Shown piece by piece: positions 39,510 through 49,577 of a stretch of 64,000 nt of DNA. The notes below the pieces were generated by a model. The model saw nothing but the letters and a program-made list of their open reading frames with translations. It searched no databases and was not told the DNA's origin. Position 1 is the first letter of the stretch. Each line of letters starts with the position of its first letter. The position numbers and the translations under genes are program-made. The stretch is taken from contig NZ_SCFY01000013.1 of the NCBI RefSeq assembly GCF_007049795.1, positions 121,170-185,169 on the forward strand. The letters run 5' to 3'. The stretch is from Ectopseudomonas mendocina. Its GTDB lineage: Bacteria > Pseudomonadota > Gammaproteobacteria > Pseudomonadales > Pseudomonadaceae.

Positions 39510-39562
39510 GCAGGACATCCGCCGCTCGCGCGGCATAGTCCTGCATGTGGAGTTAGAAGACC

Positions 39563-41461
39563 ATGAGTGTGGAAACTCAAAAAGAAACCCTGGGCTTCCA
39601 GACCGAGGTGAAGCAGCTGCTTCACCTGATGATCCATTCCCTGTACTCGAACAAGGAAATTTTCCTGCGCGAGTTGATTTCCAACGCTTCCGACGCCGCT
39701 GACAAGCTGCGTTTCGAGGCGCTGGCCAAGCCCGAACTGCTCGAAGGTGGCGCCGATCTGAAGATCCGTCTGTCCTTCGACAAGGATGCCAAGACCGTTA
39801 CCCTCGAAGACAACGGTATCGGCATGAACCGCGAGGAAGTCATCGCGCACCTGGGTACCATCGCCAAATCCGGCACGGCAGACTTCCTGAAGAACCTCTC
39901 TGGTGACCAGAAGAAGGATTCGCACCTGATCGGCCAGTTCGGTGTGGGCTTCTACTCGGCGTTCATCGTCGCCGATCAGGTCGAGGTGTTCAGCCGCCGC
40001 GCCGGTACTCCGGCCAGCGAAGGCGTGCACTGGTCGAGCAAAGGCGAGGGTGAGTTCGAGGTTGCCACCATCGACAAGGCCGAGCGCGGTACGCGTATCG
40101 TTCTGCACCTCAAGAGCGGTGAGGAAGAGTTCGCCGATGGTTGGCGCCTGCGCAACATCGTCAAGAAGTACTCCGACCATATCGCGCTGCCCATCGAACT
40201 GCCGAAGGAGCACCACGGTGAAGACAAACCCGCGGAAGTGGAGTGGGAAACCGTCAACCGTGCCAGCGCGCTGTGGACCCGTCCACGTACCGAGGTCAAG
40301 GACGAGGAATATCAAGAGTTCTACAAGCACGTTGGCCACGATTTCGAGAACCCGCTGAGCTGGAGCCACAACAAGGTAGAAGGCAAGCTGGAGTACACCT
40401 CGCTGCTCTATGTGCCGGCTCGCGCACCGTTCGATCTGTACCACCGCGAAGCGCCCAAGGGCCTCAAGCTCTACGTGCAGCGCGTATTCATCATGGATCA
40501 GGCCGACCAGTTCCTGCCCCTGTACCTGCGCTTCATCAAGGGCGTGGTCGATTCCAACGACCTGTCGCTGAACGTTTCCCGCGAAATTCTGCAGTCCGGT
40601 CCGGTCATCGACTCGATGAAGTCGGCGCTGACCAAGCGCGTGCTGGACATGCTGGAGAAACTCGCCAAGGACAAGCCGGACGACTACAAGACCTTCTGGA
40701 AGGCCTTCGGTCAGGTACTCAAGGAAGGTCCGGCGGAAGACTTCGCCAACAAGGAGAAGATCGCCGGCCTGCTGCGTTTCGCCTCCACTGCCGGCGAGGG
40801 CGACGAGCAGTCGGTGTCGCTGGCCGATTACCTCGGTCGCGTCAAGGAAGGCCAGGACAAGATCTACTACCTCACTGGCGAATCCTACGCGCAGATCAAG
40901 AACAGCCCGCACCTGGAAGTGTTCCGCAAGAAGGGCATCGAGGTGTTGCTGCTCACCGACCGTATCGACGAGTGGCTGATGAGCTACCTGACTGAGTTCG
41001 ACGGCAAGCAGTTCGTCGACGTGGCGCGTGGCGACCTGGATCTGGGCACGCTGGACTCGGAAGAGGACAAGAAGGCTCAGGAAGAAGTGGCCAAGGCCAA
41101 GGAAGGGCTGATCGAGCGTCTGAAAGGTGCGCTGGGTGAGCAGGTCGCCGAGGTGCGCGTCTCGCACCGTCTCACCGATTCCCCGGCGATTCTTGCCATT
41201 GGTGAACAGGATCTGGGCCTGCAGATGCGCCAGATTCTCGAGGCCAGCGGGCAGAAGGTGCCGGATGCCAAGCCGATCTTCGAGTTCAACCCTGCGCATC
41301 CGCTGATCGAGCGCCTGGATGCCGAGCCGGACGAGGATCGCTTCACCGATCTCTCGCACATCCTCTTCGACCAGGCCGCTTTGGCCGCAGGCGACAGCCT
41401 GAAGGATCCTGCCGCTTACGTGCAGCGCCTGAACAAGCTGCTGGTGGAGCTCTCCGCCTGA
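39563..41461 (+). CDS. htpG: Hsp90-family chaperone HtpG
   Basis: 632-residue cytosolic ATP-dependent chaperone. N-terminal GHKL ATPase motifs are [23 protein letters not shown] and [11 protein letters not shown], followed by the middle domain and C-terminal dimerisation domain. The heat-shock promoter upstream and a strong terminator downstream mark a single-gene unit. Confidence 0.97.
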   Translation: MSVETQKETLGFQTEVKQLLHLMIHSLYSNKEIFLRELISNASDAADKLRFEALAKPELLEGGADLKIRLSFDKDAKTVTLEDNGIGMNREEVIAHLGTIAKSGTADFLKNLSGDQKKDSHLIGQFGVGFYSAFIVADQVEVFSRRAGTPASEGVHWSSKGEGEFEVATIDKAERGTRIVLHLKSGEEEFADGWRLRNIVKKYSDHIALPIELPKEHHGEDKPAEVEWETVNRASALWTRPRTEVKDEEYQEFYKHVGHDFENPLSWSHNKVEGKLEYTSLLYVPARAPFDLYHREAPKGLKLYVQRVFIMDQADQFLPLYLRFIKGVVDSNDLSLNVSREILQSGPVIDSMKSALTKRVLDMLEKLAKDKPDDYKTFWKAFGQVLKEGPAEDFANKEKIAGLLRFASTAGEGDEQSVSLADYLGRVKEGQDKIYYLTGESYAQIKNSPHLEVFRKKGIEVLLLTDRIDEWLMSYLTEFDGKQFVDVARGDLDLGTLDSEEDKKAQEEVAKAKEGLIERLKGALGEQVAEVRVSHRLTDSPAILAIGEQDLGLQMRQILEASGQKVPDAKPIFEFNPAHPLIERLDAEPDEDRFTDLSHILFDQAALAAGDSLKDPAAYVQRLNKLLVELSA

Positions 41462-41479
41462 TCTATCTGGCAATAGGAC

Positions 41480-41499
41480 AAGCCCGCTTCGGCGGGCTT
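41480..41499 (+). terminator. Terminator of htpG
   Basis: AAGCCCGC-TTCG-GCGGGCTT stem-loop followed by TTTTC, 18 bases past the stop. Confidence 0.93.
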
Positions 41500-41596
41500 T
41501 TCTATGGGTGTGATTGATCGGCTTTAATTGACAAGCGAGGCCCCGTCGTTTCAGATGCTGGCAATTAGCTGGCGGTCTGTCGCGTCCTGGGGTTGT

Positions 41597-44500
41597 ATGT
41601 CGATTCTCGAGCTTTTTTTCATCATGGGCGCGGATCCCGGTGTCCTCGTGCTCAGTCGTTACGACCCGCAGTTGGTACTGTTGTCGCTGGCCATTGCCGT
41701 ATTCGCCGCCGGCATGGCGCTGCAGCTGGCCGGCGAAGCGCGCGTCAATTCGCATCCGGTCGCCCGGCAGATCACCATTTTCACCGGCTCACTCGCCCTC
41801 GGCGGCGGCATCTGGTCCATGCATGTGCTCGGCATGCTCGCCTTCGAACTGTGTGCGGCAGTGCGATTCGATCCGGGCATCACGCTGTTATCGATGCTGC
41901 CGAGCCTGGCTGCTTCGTGGGTCGCACTTACTCTGCTGGCGCGGCGCGACTTGAGCCTGCTGCAACTCTGTGTTGGGGGGGTGCTGGTCGGGGCCGGTAT
42001 AGGTGCCATGCACTACAGCGGTATGGCGGCGATGCAGATGGCGCCTCTGCTGCGCTATGACCCCTGGATGTTCGCCCTGTCCATCGTTGTCGCCGTCGCC
42101 CTGGCCATTCTGGCGTTGTGGGTACGCTTCGGTCTGGAAGGGCGTTTGCCGACGCTCTGGGCGCTTCTGCTCAGCGCCCTGGTGATGGGGCTGGCGATCA
42201 GTGGCATGCACTACACCGGCATGGCCGCGGCGCGTTTTGTCGGCACGCCGGAGTCCGAGGTGCCGATAGCAGTGGTCGACAGTGGTTATATCGCCATTGC
42301 CATCACGCTGCTGACCGTCGCTCTGACCGTCTTCGTGGTGGCGGCCAACACGCTGCTGCGCTATCGCCGCATGAGCCTCCAGCTCAAGGCCAGCGAACAG
42401 CATCTGCGCTCGATCTTCGATACCGCGCTGGATGCCATCGTCACCGTTGATCACACCGGCACTGTGCGCTCGGCCAATCGTGCGGTTTCGCGCCTATTCG
42501 GCTGGTCACCGCACGAGCTGGTGGGCATGCACATGCGCTCGCTGATGCCTGCCAGCCATGTCGAACAGGTGGAGGCACTGCTGGAGAGCTACCTCAGAAC
42601 CGGACGCCTGACGATGCCGGCGGGCGAGCAGGAGCTGGTGTGCCTGACTCGAGAGGGTGAAGAAAAACCTGTGCGCATCAGCGTTGGCGTTACCCATTCA
42701 GGCAGCCGGCCGCTGTTCGTGGTATTCGTCGCCGACATCAGCGAAAGACAGGCCATGGAGAGAGCCCTGCGTGACAGCGAGCAGCAGTACCGCTCGTTGA
42801 TCAGCAACATTCCTGGTGTGTCGTTTCGCTGCATGTTGGACCGGGACTGGACCATGATATTTATCAGCGATGCAGTGCAGATCCTCACGGGGTGGAGCGC
42901 GGACGACTTCATCAGTCGCCGCTGTTCGATTGCCGATATGTATCACCCGGACGACTACCAGCGGGTCGTTGACGAGGTCGTTCAGGCCATTGAGCAAGGG
43001 TGCAACTATACCGTCGAATATCGTCTATTTGATCGTAGCGGAACCGAGCACTGGATATGGGAAAGTGGTAGCCCGGTTTGCGACGAGAATGGCATGCCGC
43101 GCTGGATCGACGGCGTGTTGCTCGACCAGACCGAAACCAAACGGCGCAATGCAGAGTACGAGGGCAAGGTCACCGCGATCAGCAAGGCGATGGCACTGAT
43201 CGAGTTCGACCTCGACGGCAATATCCTAGAGGTCAATGACAATGCGTTGGCGTTGTTTGGTTATGAAAAGGAGGAAGTGGTAGGGCGCCATCACGGTATG
43301 TTCTGCGCTCCTGAGCTGGTAGCAAGCGATGCCTATCGCCAGGGTTGGATGGATCTGCGTGCAGGTCATTTTCGTGCAGGCGAATACCACCGCTTTGGTA
43401 AGGGCGGACGGGATGTCTGGATTCAGGCCAGCTACAACCCGATCCTCGACACCGACGGCAAACCGTTCAAGGTCGTCAAGTTGGCAACCGACCTGACCCC
43501 GCGCCGCGTCATGGAACAGGATCTGCGGGCTGCCCGTGATCGCGCCGAGACCGCCGCTGCCGCGCGCAGCAGCTTCCTGGCCAACATGAGTCATGAAATT
43601 CGTACGCCGATGAATGCCATCATCGGTTTTACCGACCTGCTGCTGGAAACCCCGCTTTCCAGTGAACAGCGTCGCCATCTGAGTACCGTGCAGCATTCGT
43701 CGCGTTCATTATTGGGCTTGCTCAATGACATCCTCGACACGGCCAAGCTCGACCGGGGCGCCATCGAGCTGGAGCAGCTGGATTTCTCCCTGCGCGAACT
43801 GTGTGAGCAGGTGCTCGCAACGCAGCGCCTGACGGCCGAAAGCAAAGGCCTGCAACTGCATCTGGATTACCCGGCAACGACCAACGAGTTCTTCTGCGGG
43901 GACCCACTGCGATTGCAACAAGTGCTGACCAACCTGCTCGGTAATGCGGTCAAGTTCACCCTGCACGGCGAGGTTCGCCTGAAAGTGACGGGGGAGCCGG
44001 GCGCGATGCGTCTGGCGGTGAAAGACACCGGCATTGGTATCGCAGCCGACCGCCTGGAGAAGATCTTCGAGCCGTTTGCCCAGGCCGATGCGTCGATGAG
44101 TCGACGTTTCGGTGGTACCGGACTCGGTACCACCATCTCTCGGCAATTGGTCGAGTTGATGGGGGGGCGCTTGCGGGTCGAAAGTACAGAAGGGCAGGGC
44201 AGTTGCTTCAGCATCGAATTGCCGCTGCGCGCCGGCAAGCGCTTGGCGTCGCAGCAACGCGCCGTGCTGCCTGAACTGGGGCGGCTGAATATTCTGGCGG
44301 CCGATGACGTGCCGCAGAACCTCGAATTGTTGCAACTGACCCTGGAGCATTTCGGCCATCGCGTACACTGCGTCGCCGATGGTGAAGGCGCACTACAGGC
44401 GTTCACCCAGCAGCGTTTCGATCTGATCCTGATGGATGTGCAGATGCCGGGTGTTGACGGCCTGGAGGCGTCGCGACGAATCCGCCAGCTGGAGGCCGCC

Positions 44501-45289
44501 GAGGCGCGAGAGCCGATTCCGATCATTGCTCTGACCGCCAGCGTACTTGATCAGGACCGTCAGGCAGCGTTGGACTCGGGGATGAATGGTTTCGCCTCGA
44601 AGCCTTTGGATCTCAACGCACTGCTTTGGGAAGTTGCCCGTCTGCTGGGTCTGACCGATGTGCCCGGCGCAGTGGTCAGTGCCACTCGTGTCGCCGACGA
44701 CGGCCTGTTCGACTGGGTTCGCGGCAGCAGACTGTGGGGCGGGCCGCTGCGTATGGCTCAGGCGATCAGTACGTTCATTGGCGAACAGCATGATCTGGCG
44801 GTGCGCCTCAGTCGACTGCTGGCGGCACGCGACTGGCAAGAGGGCGAGGCGCTTGCGCATCGCCTACACGGCGCCGCCGCAAACCTGGCCATGAGCAGCC
44901 TTGCCACTTTGGGGCAGTCGGTCGAGCGGGCGTTTCAGGCGCAGGACGAGCAGGAGTTGCCCGCATTGATTGCGGAGCTTGAGCATGCCCTTCTGACGGT
45001 CAAGGACGTAGTGCCGCAGGTGCCGGATACGGCGTCTACGAGCGAACGTTCGGCTGTTGACGTACGCTCGCTGCGTGAACAGGCAAGTCAGCTGCGACAG
45101 GCGCTGCAGCGGGGCGGTCTGGACGATGAAGTCCTTGCAGCCATGGCGCAGACCACCGAGAGTACGGCCTACAGCGCGGGCCTGAACGACATACGCCAGG
45201 CGCTGGATGACTTTGATTTCGATCAGGCCCTGCAGGTGCTCGATCGACTGTTGCTGCGACTGCAAGATGAGGACGCGACTGCATCATGA
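41597..45289 (+). CDS. MHYT-PAS hybrid histidine kinase with receiver and Hpt domains
   Basis: 1230 residues. An N-terminal MHYT membrane sensor (about 15-225) has the repeated motifs WSMHVLGM, GAMHYSGM and SGMHYTGM, proposed to bind a metal and sense O2, CO or NO. Then three PAS domains (roughly 268-385, 398-515, 530-645), HisKA (His666 in MSHEIRTPMN), ATPase (NLLGNAVKFT, DTGIGI, GGTGLG), receiver (Asp947 in LMDVQMPG) and Hpt (His1091 in RLHGAAANL). The ATG at 41597 puts the start at a normal MHYT N-terminus; a TTG 69 bases earlier has no support. Overlaps the HD-GYP regulator gene. Confidence 0.9.
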   Translation: MSILELFFIMGADPGVLVLSRYDPQLVLLSLAIAVFAAGMALQLAGEARVNSHPVARQITIFTGSLALGGGIWSMHVLGMLAFELCAAVRFDPGITLLSMLPSLAASWVALTLLARRDLSLLQLCVGGVLVGAGIGAMHYSGMAAMQMAPLLRYDPWMFALSIVVAVALAILALWVRFGLEGRLPTLWALLLSALVMGLAISGMHYTGMAAARFVGTPESEVPIAVVDSGYIAIAITLLTVALTVFVVAANTLLRYRRMSLQLKASEQHLRSIFDTALDAIVTVDHTGTVRSANRAVSRLFGWSPHELVGMHMRSLMPASHVEQVEALLESYLRTGRLTMPAGEQELVCLTREGEEKPVRISVGVTHSGSRPLFVVFVADISERQAMERALRDSEQQYRSLISNIPGVSFRCMLDRDWTMIFISDAVQILTGWSADDFISRRCSIADMYHPDDYQRVVDEVVQAIEQGCNYTVEYRLFDRSGTEHWIWESGSPVCDENGMPRWIDGVLLDQTETKRRNAEYEGKVTAISKAMALIEFDLDGNILEVNDNALALFGYEKEEVVGRHHGMFCAPELVASDAYRQGWMDLRAGHFRAGEYHRFGKGGRDVWIQASYNPILDTDGKPFKVVKLATDLTPRRVMEQDLRAARDRAETAAAARSSFLANMSHEIRTPMNAIIGFTDLLLETPLSSEQRRHLSTVQHSSRSLLGLLNDILDTAKLDRGAIELEQLDFSLRELCEQVLATQRLTAESKGLQLHLDYPATTNEFFCGDPLRLQQVLTNLLGNAVKFTLHGEVRLKVTGEPGAMRLAVKDTGIGIAADRLEKIFEPFAQADASMSRRFGGTGLGTTISRQLVELMGGRLRVESTEGQGSCFSIELPLRAGKRLASQQRAVLPELGRLNILAADDVPQNLELLQLTLEHFGHRVHCVADGEGALQAFTQQRFDLILMDVQMPGVDGLEASRRIRQLEAAEAREPIPIIALTASVLDQDRQAALDSGMNGFASKPLDLNALLWEVARLLGLTDVPGAVVSATRVADDGLFDWVRGSRLWGGPLRMAQAISTFIGEQHDLAVRLSRLLAARDWQEGEALAHRLHGAAANLAMSSLATLGQSVERAFQAQDEQELPALIAELEHALLTVKDVVPQVPDTASTSERSAVDVRSLREQASQLRQALQRGGLDDEVLAAMAQTTESTAYSAGLNDIRQALDDFDFDQALQVLDRLLLRLQDEDATAS

Positions 45290-46290
45290 CCCTGGCTGCC
45301 GATACTCGCCCGCTATTACTGTTGGTCGACGACGAACCCACTAACCTGCAGGTGTTGCGCCATATCCTGCAGGAGGACTATCGCCTGCTGTTCGCCAAGG
45401 AAGGGCCGCGCGCCCTGGAAATGGTCGAGCGTGAGCGGCCCGACCTGATTCTGCTCGACGTGATGATGCCGGGCATGACTGGCTATGAGGTGTGCGAACA
45501 GCTCAAGGCCAATCCGTTACTGAATACGATTCCGGTGATCTTCGTTACCGCCCTGGGCGATGTCGACGATGAAGCGCGTGGCTTCGAGGTCGGCGCGGTG
45601 GATTACATCACCAAGCCGGTGAGCCCGCCGATCGTGCGTGCACGTGTGCGTACCCACCTGTCACTGGTGCGGGTCGATGAGCTGAAACAGACTCGCTTGC
45701 AGATAGTCCAGCGCCTGGGCATGGCGGCTGAATACAAGGACAACGAGACCGGCCTGCACGTTATCCGCATGAGCCATTTCTCCAAGGTGCTGGCCTTGGC
45801 CGCCGGCTTCAGCGAGAGCGCTGCCGAGGAATTGCTCAATGCGGCACCCATGCATGATGTCGGCAAGATTGGCATACCCGATGCCGTGCTACGCAAGCCG
45901 GGCAAGCTCGACGAGCAGGAGTGGCAGGTGATGCGCCAGCACGTGGAGATCGGAGCAAAAATCATCGGCGAGCACAGTTCGGGGCTGCTGCGCACAGCGC
46001 AAAGGATCGCGCTGTCGCACCATGAGAAGTGGGATGGCAGCGGCTACCCCAATGGCCTGAGTAGCGAAGACATTCCTCTCGAGGGGCGCATCGTCGCCAT
46101 CGCTGATGTGTTCGATGCGCTGACCAGCGTGCGCCCTTACAAGCAGGCATGGACTGTGGAGGCTGCGGTCGACTTCTTGCGTGAGCAGAGCGGTCGTCAT
46201 TTCGATCCGCGCCTGGTCGAGCTGTTTATCGCCTGCCTGCCCGAGATTCTGCAGATCAAGGACCGCTGGGCAGAGCAGCCCGCCGCTTGA
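45286..46290 (+). CDS. HD-GYP response regulator (c-di-GMP phosphodiesterase)
   Basis: 334 residues: receiver domain (Asp58 in LILLDVMMPGM, Lys in YITKPVSP) followed by an HD-GYP domain with MHDVGKIGIPD and SHHEKWDGSGYP. Such proteins hydrolyse c-di-GMP when activated. ATGA overlap with the hybrid kinase indicates a dedicated phosphorelay: kinase, receiver, Hpt, then this receiver. It connects a possible gas or redox signal to c-di-GMP. Confidence 0.93.
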   Translation: MTLAADTRPLLLLVDDEPTNLQVLRHILQEDYRLLFAKEGPRALEMVERERPDLILLDVMMPGMTGYEVCEQLKANPLLNTIPVIFVTALGDVDDEARGFEVGAVDYITKPVSPPIVRARVRTHLSLVRVDELKQTRLQIVQRLGMAAEYKDNETGLHVIRMSHFSKVLALAAGFSESAAEELLNAAPMHDVGKIGIPDAVLRKPGKLDEQEWQVMRQHVEIGAKIIGEHSSGLLRTAQRIALSHHEKWDGSGYPNGLSSEDIPLEGRIVAIADVFDALTSVRPYKQAWTVEAAVDFLREQSGRHFDPRLVELFIACLPEILQIKDRWAEQPAA

Positions 46291-46385
46291 AGCCTCCTGT
46301 CTAAAACCCGCCTCATATCGACTTGGTCATTGTCCACAGTGAGGCTATTGTTAGGGGCCTACCATTGCCAAGGGCAGGCCTCACC

Positions 46386-47174
46386 ATGCAGAAGAAGACA
46401 CTGGTTCCCCTGTTGTGCGCGGCATTCGCCGGTCTTGCCGATGCGGCCGTCGTGACCAAGCCGATTTCCTATGAGATCGAGGGCGAGGCTTTCGAGGGCG
46501 TGCTGGTTTATGACGACTCGGTGACAACCCCGCGCCCCGGTTTGTTAGCCGTTCCCAACTGGATGGGCGTCAACCAGGACACCGTGGCCAAGGCGGCGCG
46601 CGCAGCGGGCGACAAATACGTGGTCTTCGTTGCCGACATGTACGGCAAGGCCATTCGCCCCAGCAATGCCGAGGAGGCTGGTGCTGCAGCGGGTGCTGTG
46701 CGCGCCGATCGTGCCCTGATGCGCAAGCGTGCGCAGGCCGCTGTCGAGGTACTCAAGGCGCAGGGCAGCGAGGTTGCATTGGACCTGAGCAAGCTGGGCG
46801 CCATCGGCTTCTGCTTCGGTGGTGGCACGGTACTGGAGCTGGCCCGTTCGGGCGCTCCGCTGAAGGGCTTCGTCTCCTTCCACGGTAACCTGGATACACC
46901 CAACCCGGCCGATGCCAAGAACATCAAGGCGCCGGTACTGGTACTACATGGTGCGGACGATCCGGCCGTGCCGCAGGAGCAGGTCGACGGTTTCGTCTCG
47001 GAAATGAAGGCTGCCAAGGTGGATTGGCAGTTGGTGAGCTACGGCGGCGCCGTGCACTCGTTCACCAATCCCAAGGCCAACGTGCCCGGTCGCAACGAAT
47101 ACCACCCGGTTGTTGCTGCGCGGGCATTCAAAGCGATGAACGATCTGTTCGATGAGGTGTTCGCCGAGCAGTGA
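46386..47174 (+). CDS. Secreted dienelactone hydrolase family protein
   Basis: 262-residue alpha/beta-hydrolase with an N-terminal signal peptide (about 1-20). The triad is Cys143 (GFCFGGG), Asp in HGADDPAV and His in GAVHSF, the Cys-Asp-His set of dienelactone hydrolases. Substrate unknown. The start at 46386 gives the signal peptide; the frame is open upstream without similarity. In P. aeruginosa the relative sits next to htpG. Confidence 0.88.
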   Translation: MQKKTLVPLLCAAFAGLADAAVVTKPISYEIEGEAFEGVLVYDDSVTTPRPGLLAVPNWMGVNQDTVAKAARAAGDKYVVFVADMYGKAIRPSNAEEAGAAAGAVRADRALMRKRAQAAVEVLKAQGSEVALDLSKLGAIGFCFGGGTVLELARSGAPLKGFVSFHGNLDTPNPADAKNIKAPVLVLHGADDPAVPQEQVDGFVSEMKAAKVDWQLVSYGGAVHSFTNPKANVPGRNEYHPVVAARAFKAMNDLFDEVFAEQ

Positions 47175-47200
47175 CACGCGGCTTTGCCGCGCGTTTAACG

Positions 47201-47232
47201 AAAGGCTGCGCCCAATGGGCGCAGCCTTTTTT
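47201..47232. terminator. Bidirectional terminator
   Basis: 13-bp stem AAAGGCTGCGCCC / GGGCGCAGCCTTT with a 3-base loop and T-run, between the hydrolase and the convergent DUF4394 gene. Confidence 0.93.
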
Positions 47233-47236
47233 CATC

Positions 47237-48016
47237 TTACTTCGCTGGCAGCACGGCGATGTCGATGATGCCGTCCGGCAGATCCGCGACGTCGCCCAGG
47301 GTGGTGGGCTTGCCGCTGTCCAGATCCAGCTTGTGCAGGGTCTTGCCGGTCAGCACGTAGGCCGTGTTGCCACCCTTGCCGTCGCTGGCGATATCCATCG
47401 CGGCCGCTTTGAGGCCGTCGGCGACCTTGCCGACTTCCTGCTGCACGCCATCGTTCGGCGGGTTCTGCAGCATCAGGCTGCCGCTGGCCAGGTCGATGTT
47501 GTACAGCGCGGTGCTCTGGGTGCCGGCATAGGCATTGGTGTAGGCACCGGCGACCACCTTGGGTTGCTTGCCGGCGTAAGGGCCATCGGCGGCGTAAGCG
47601 ACCTTGCCGTCTACGGCGACTTCACCCGTATCGACGTTTACCCGCAGGCTGGTGCCGTCCGGGCCGAGTAGGCGCAGGCGGTCGGCCACCGGGTTGAAGT
47701 CGACCACGGCCTGGCCGCTGCCAGCCAATGCGGTTTGCAGCTTGCTGCCTGCGATCGCCTTACCGCTGGCGGCGTCCAGGGTGTAGAGCTGATCGGTGCC
47801 GCTGAGGGCGTAGAGCTGACCGCTGGCCGGACGTACGTCCAGGCCGCGCAGGTCGCTGGCGCCGCTGACAGCCATGCTGCCGGTGACCTTGAGGCTGGCG
47901 ACATCGACCTTGAACAGCTTGCCGTCGGCGCCCAGTGCGAGCAGTTCGGTGGCGCTGGCGGCACCTGCGCTCAGGGTCAGCAGGCCGGCGGTGCAAAGGG
48001 TAGTGATGCGTTTCAT
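47237..48016 (-). CDS. Secreted DUF4394 protein
   Basis: 259 residues: a signal peptide (about 1-22, ASA-TELLALG) and a beta-propeller-like DUF4394 domain with repeated LDxxSG units (TLDAASGKAIAG, NIDLASGSLML, KLDLDSGKPTTLG). Periplasmic, function unknown. An upstream promoter motif identical in layout to that of the neighbouring ECF sigma gene marks it as a likely target of that sigma factor. Confidence 0.85.
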   Translation of the reverse strand: MKRITTLCTAGLLTLSAGAASATELLALGADGKLFKVDVASLKVTGSMAVSGASDLRGLDVRPASGQLYALSGTDQLYTLDAASGKAIAGSKLQTALAGSGQAVVDFNPVADRLRLLGPDGTSLRVNVDTGEVAVDGKVAYAADGPYAGKQPKVVAGAYTNAYAGTQSTALYNIDLASGSLMLQNPPNDGVQQEVGKVADGLKAAAMDIASDGKGGNTAYVLTGKTLHKLDLDSGKPTTLGDVADLPDGIIDIAVLPAK

Positions 48017-48098
48017 GGTTGTTCCTCATAAAGGTTTCAGCATCGAGACGAAGCCAGCTGGCCGGCTTCGCAGGTGCCTCGACGAAACACCTGTGAGC

Positions 48099-48124
48099 TA
48101 TACCCGCGAGGAACGGGGTTGGAT
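48099..48124 (-). promoter_or_regulatory. Predicted ECF sigma promoter of the DUF4394 gene
   Basis: Minus-strand ATCCA (48120-48124), 14-bp spacer, GGGTATA (48099-48105). The same two boxes with the same spacing precede the ECF sigma gene at 49495-49520. The leader to the ATG would be about 75 bases. Confidence 0.65.
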
Positions 48125-48199
48125 GTCGGCGGATGAAAATATTTTTTTCGCAGGGTAATCGGGGGAGGAAAGCTGCCGGCCAGGCAGCCGGCAACCTGC

Positions 48200-48913
48200 T
48201 CAGTTGGCGCTGGCCAGCACGGCGCGACCGATGTATAGCACCGGGCCGCTGGGGCGGTTGTAGGGCGAGCCGCCTGCCGGTTCGAGAGTCAGTTCGAACA
48301 ACTGGCCGGCCTGTACGGCGCCGATTTGCTCGGCAGGCAGACGCAGCGGTTGGCCGGCTTCGACCAGGCCCAGCGAGCGCGGGCCGTCGGCCGGGTCGAT
48401 CAGCGTCCAGAACTGCAGTGCGCGACCGTCAGGAACCTGATCGGCGACCAGCGGATCAAGCGAGAGCGTGCCGTCACTGCTGACCTGGATCACCCAGCCA
48501 GGCTTGGCTGCTTCGCCCGGTTCTTGCAACACCACGGTGTAGCGTTCGCCGGCGATATCCGGGGTACGCAACAGCGGCATCAGCACGGCGACCAGCAGCG
48601 CCATGGCCAGCGCAGCTGCAGTCAGGCGCCAGGTCAGCAGGCTGTTCCACCAGTTGGCCAGCGGGCTGGCGTGTGGCGCATCGTGCAGGCCCAGGCTCTG
48701 TCGAATACGGGCCCAGAGTGCCGGGGAGGGGGCTTGTGCCGGTAGCTGGTCGCTCAGGTCGAGAAAGTGCCGTTCCCATTCCAGGGCCATACGGGCGGCA
48801 CTTTCATCCGATTCAAGCAACTGCTGAACCTCGGCGGCGTCCTGCTCGTCGAGTAGACCGAGCAGGTACTCGCCAATCAAGGCACGGCGTTCTTCGGGAT
48901 CGTGCGGAATCAT
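48200..48913 (-). CDS. RskA-type anti-sigma factor
   Basis: 237 residues: an N-terminal cytosolic helical domain with YLLGLLDEQDAAEVQQLL, one membrane helix (about 98-118) and a periplasmic RskA-like C-terminal domain (ALQFWTLIDPADGPRSLG). It should hold the adjacent ECF sigma factor inactive until a periplasmic signal. Its ATG overlaps the sigma stop (ATGA), which selects 48913 over an upstream start. Confidence 0.9.
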   Translation of the reverse strand: MIPHDPEERRALIGEYLLGLLDEQDAAEVQQLLESDESAARMALEWERHFLDLSDQLPAQAPSPALWARIRQSLGLHDAPHASPLANWWNSLLTWRLTAAALAMALLVAVLMPLLRTPDIAGERYTVVLQEPGEAAKPGWVIQVSSDGTLSLDPLVADQVPDGRALQFWTLIDPADGPRSLGLVEAGQPLRLPAEQIGAVQAGQLFELTLEPAGGSPYNRPSGPVLYIGRAVLASAN

Positions 48914-49458
48914 GCTTGCAGACACTCCTGCAGCGCGCGCATGCCGGCGCGGATACGGCCTTTGATGGTGCCCAGCGGTGTGCTCAGGCGACTGGCGATC
49001 TGCTCGTGGGTCAGGCCACGGTAGAACGCCAGCAGGATCGGGTGACGTCGCGGTTTTTCCAGGCGCTGCAGGCAGCGACGCAGCAGACGCTGTTCTGATT
49101 GCTCCAGCGTCTGCGCTTCGGCTTGCGGGCTGTCGTCCAGCACGCGCTCGATGAATTCATCGTCGACTTCGGCATACCTGCCACCACTGCGCAGGGCATT
49201 GAGTACGCGGTAGCGCAGGATGCTGTGTACCCAGGCGCGGCCGCTACCGAGCTCGCGACTGAAACGCGCAGCGTGTTGCCAGATGCGTACGAAAGCGTCG
49301 TGCAGACAGTCCTCGGCAATGTCGCGTCGGCCCAGCATGCTGATGGCCAGGCCAAGCAACTGCCCAGCCTCCTGTCGATAGAGCGCCTGGAAGGCACGTT
49401 CGTCGCCGCGTGCGCAGGCTTCCAGGGTGCTTTCGTAGTCGAAGTTGCGATCTGCCAT
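48910..49458 (-). CDS. ECF sigma factor (SigK/RpoE-like)
   Basis: 182-residue extracytoplasmic-function sigma factor. Region 2 is seen at ARGDERAFQALYRQ and AEDCLHDAFVRIWQ, region 4 at HEQIASRLSTPLGTIKGRIR. Operon with its anti-sigma factor. A promoter motif upstream is repeated before the DUF4394 gene, consistent with autoregulation. Signal unknown. Confidence 0.93.
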   Translation of the reverse strand: MADRNFDYESTLEACARGDERAFQALYRQEAGQLLGLAISMLGRRDIAEDCLHDAFVRIWQHAARFSRELGSGRAWVHSILRYRVLNALRSGGRYAEVDDEFIERVLDDSPQAEAQTLEQSEQRLLRRCLQRLEKPRRHPILLAFYRGLTHEQIASRLSTPLGTIKGRIRAGMRALQECLQA

Positions 49459-49494
49459 GGGTCATCCGTTGGCCTGAGAAATCCGCATGCAGCT

Positions 49495-49520
49495 TATACC
49501 CGGCAACTGCGCTTCTGGAT
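49495..49520 (-). promoter_or_regulatory. Predicted autoregulated promoter of the ECF sigma operon
   Basis: Minus-strand ATCCA (49516-49520), 14-bp spacer, GGGTATA (49495-49501). Start near 49488, about 30 bases before the sigma ATG. Same motif as 48099-48124. Confidence 0.65.
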
Positions 49521-49577
49521 CACGCACAGGTAACAAAAAACTGCGAAGGCGTTACAGCATATTCATAGGGAGAGGCG

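Noticed and set aside
41528..41596. Upstream TTG start for the MHYT kinase
   Set aside because: No ribosome site, and it adds residues not found at MHYT N-termini.
38552..41755. Open frame of about 1070 codons on the minus strand
   Set aside because: Antisense to htpG and its upstream gene; no family signature.
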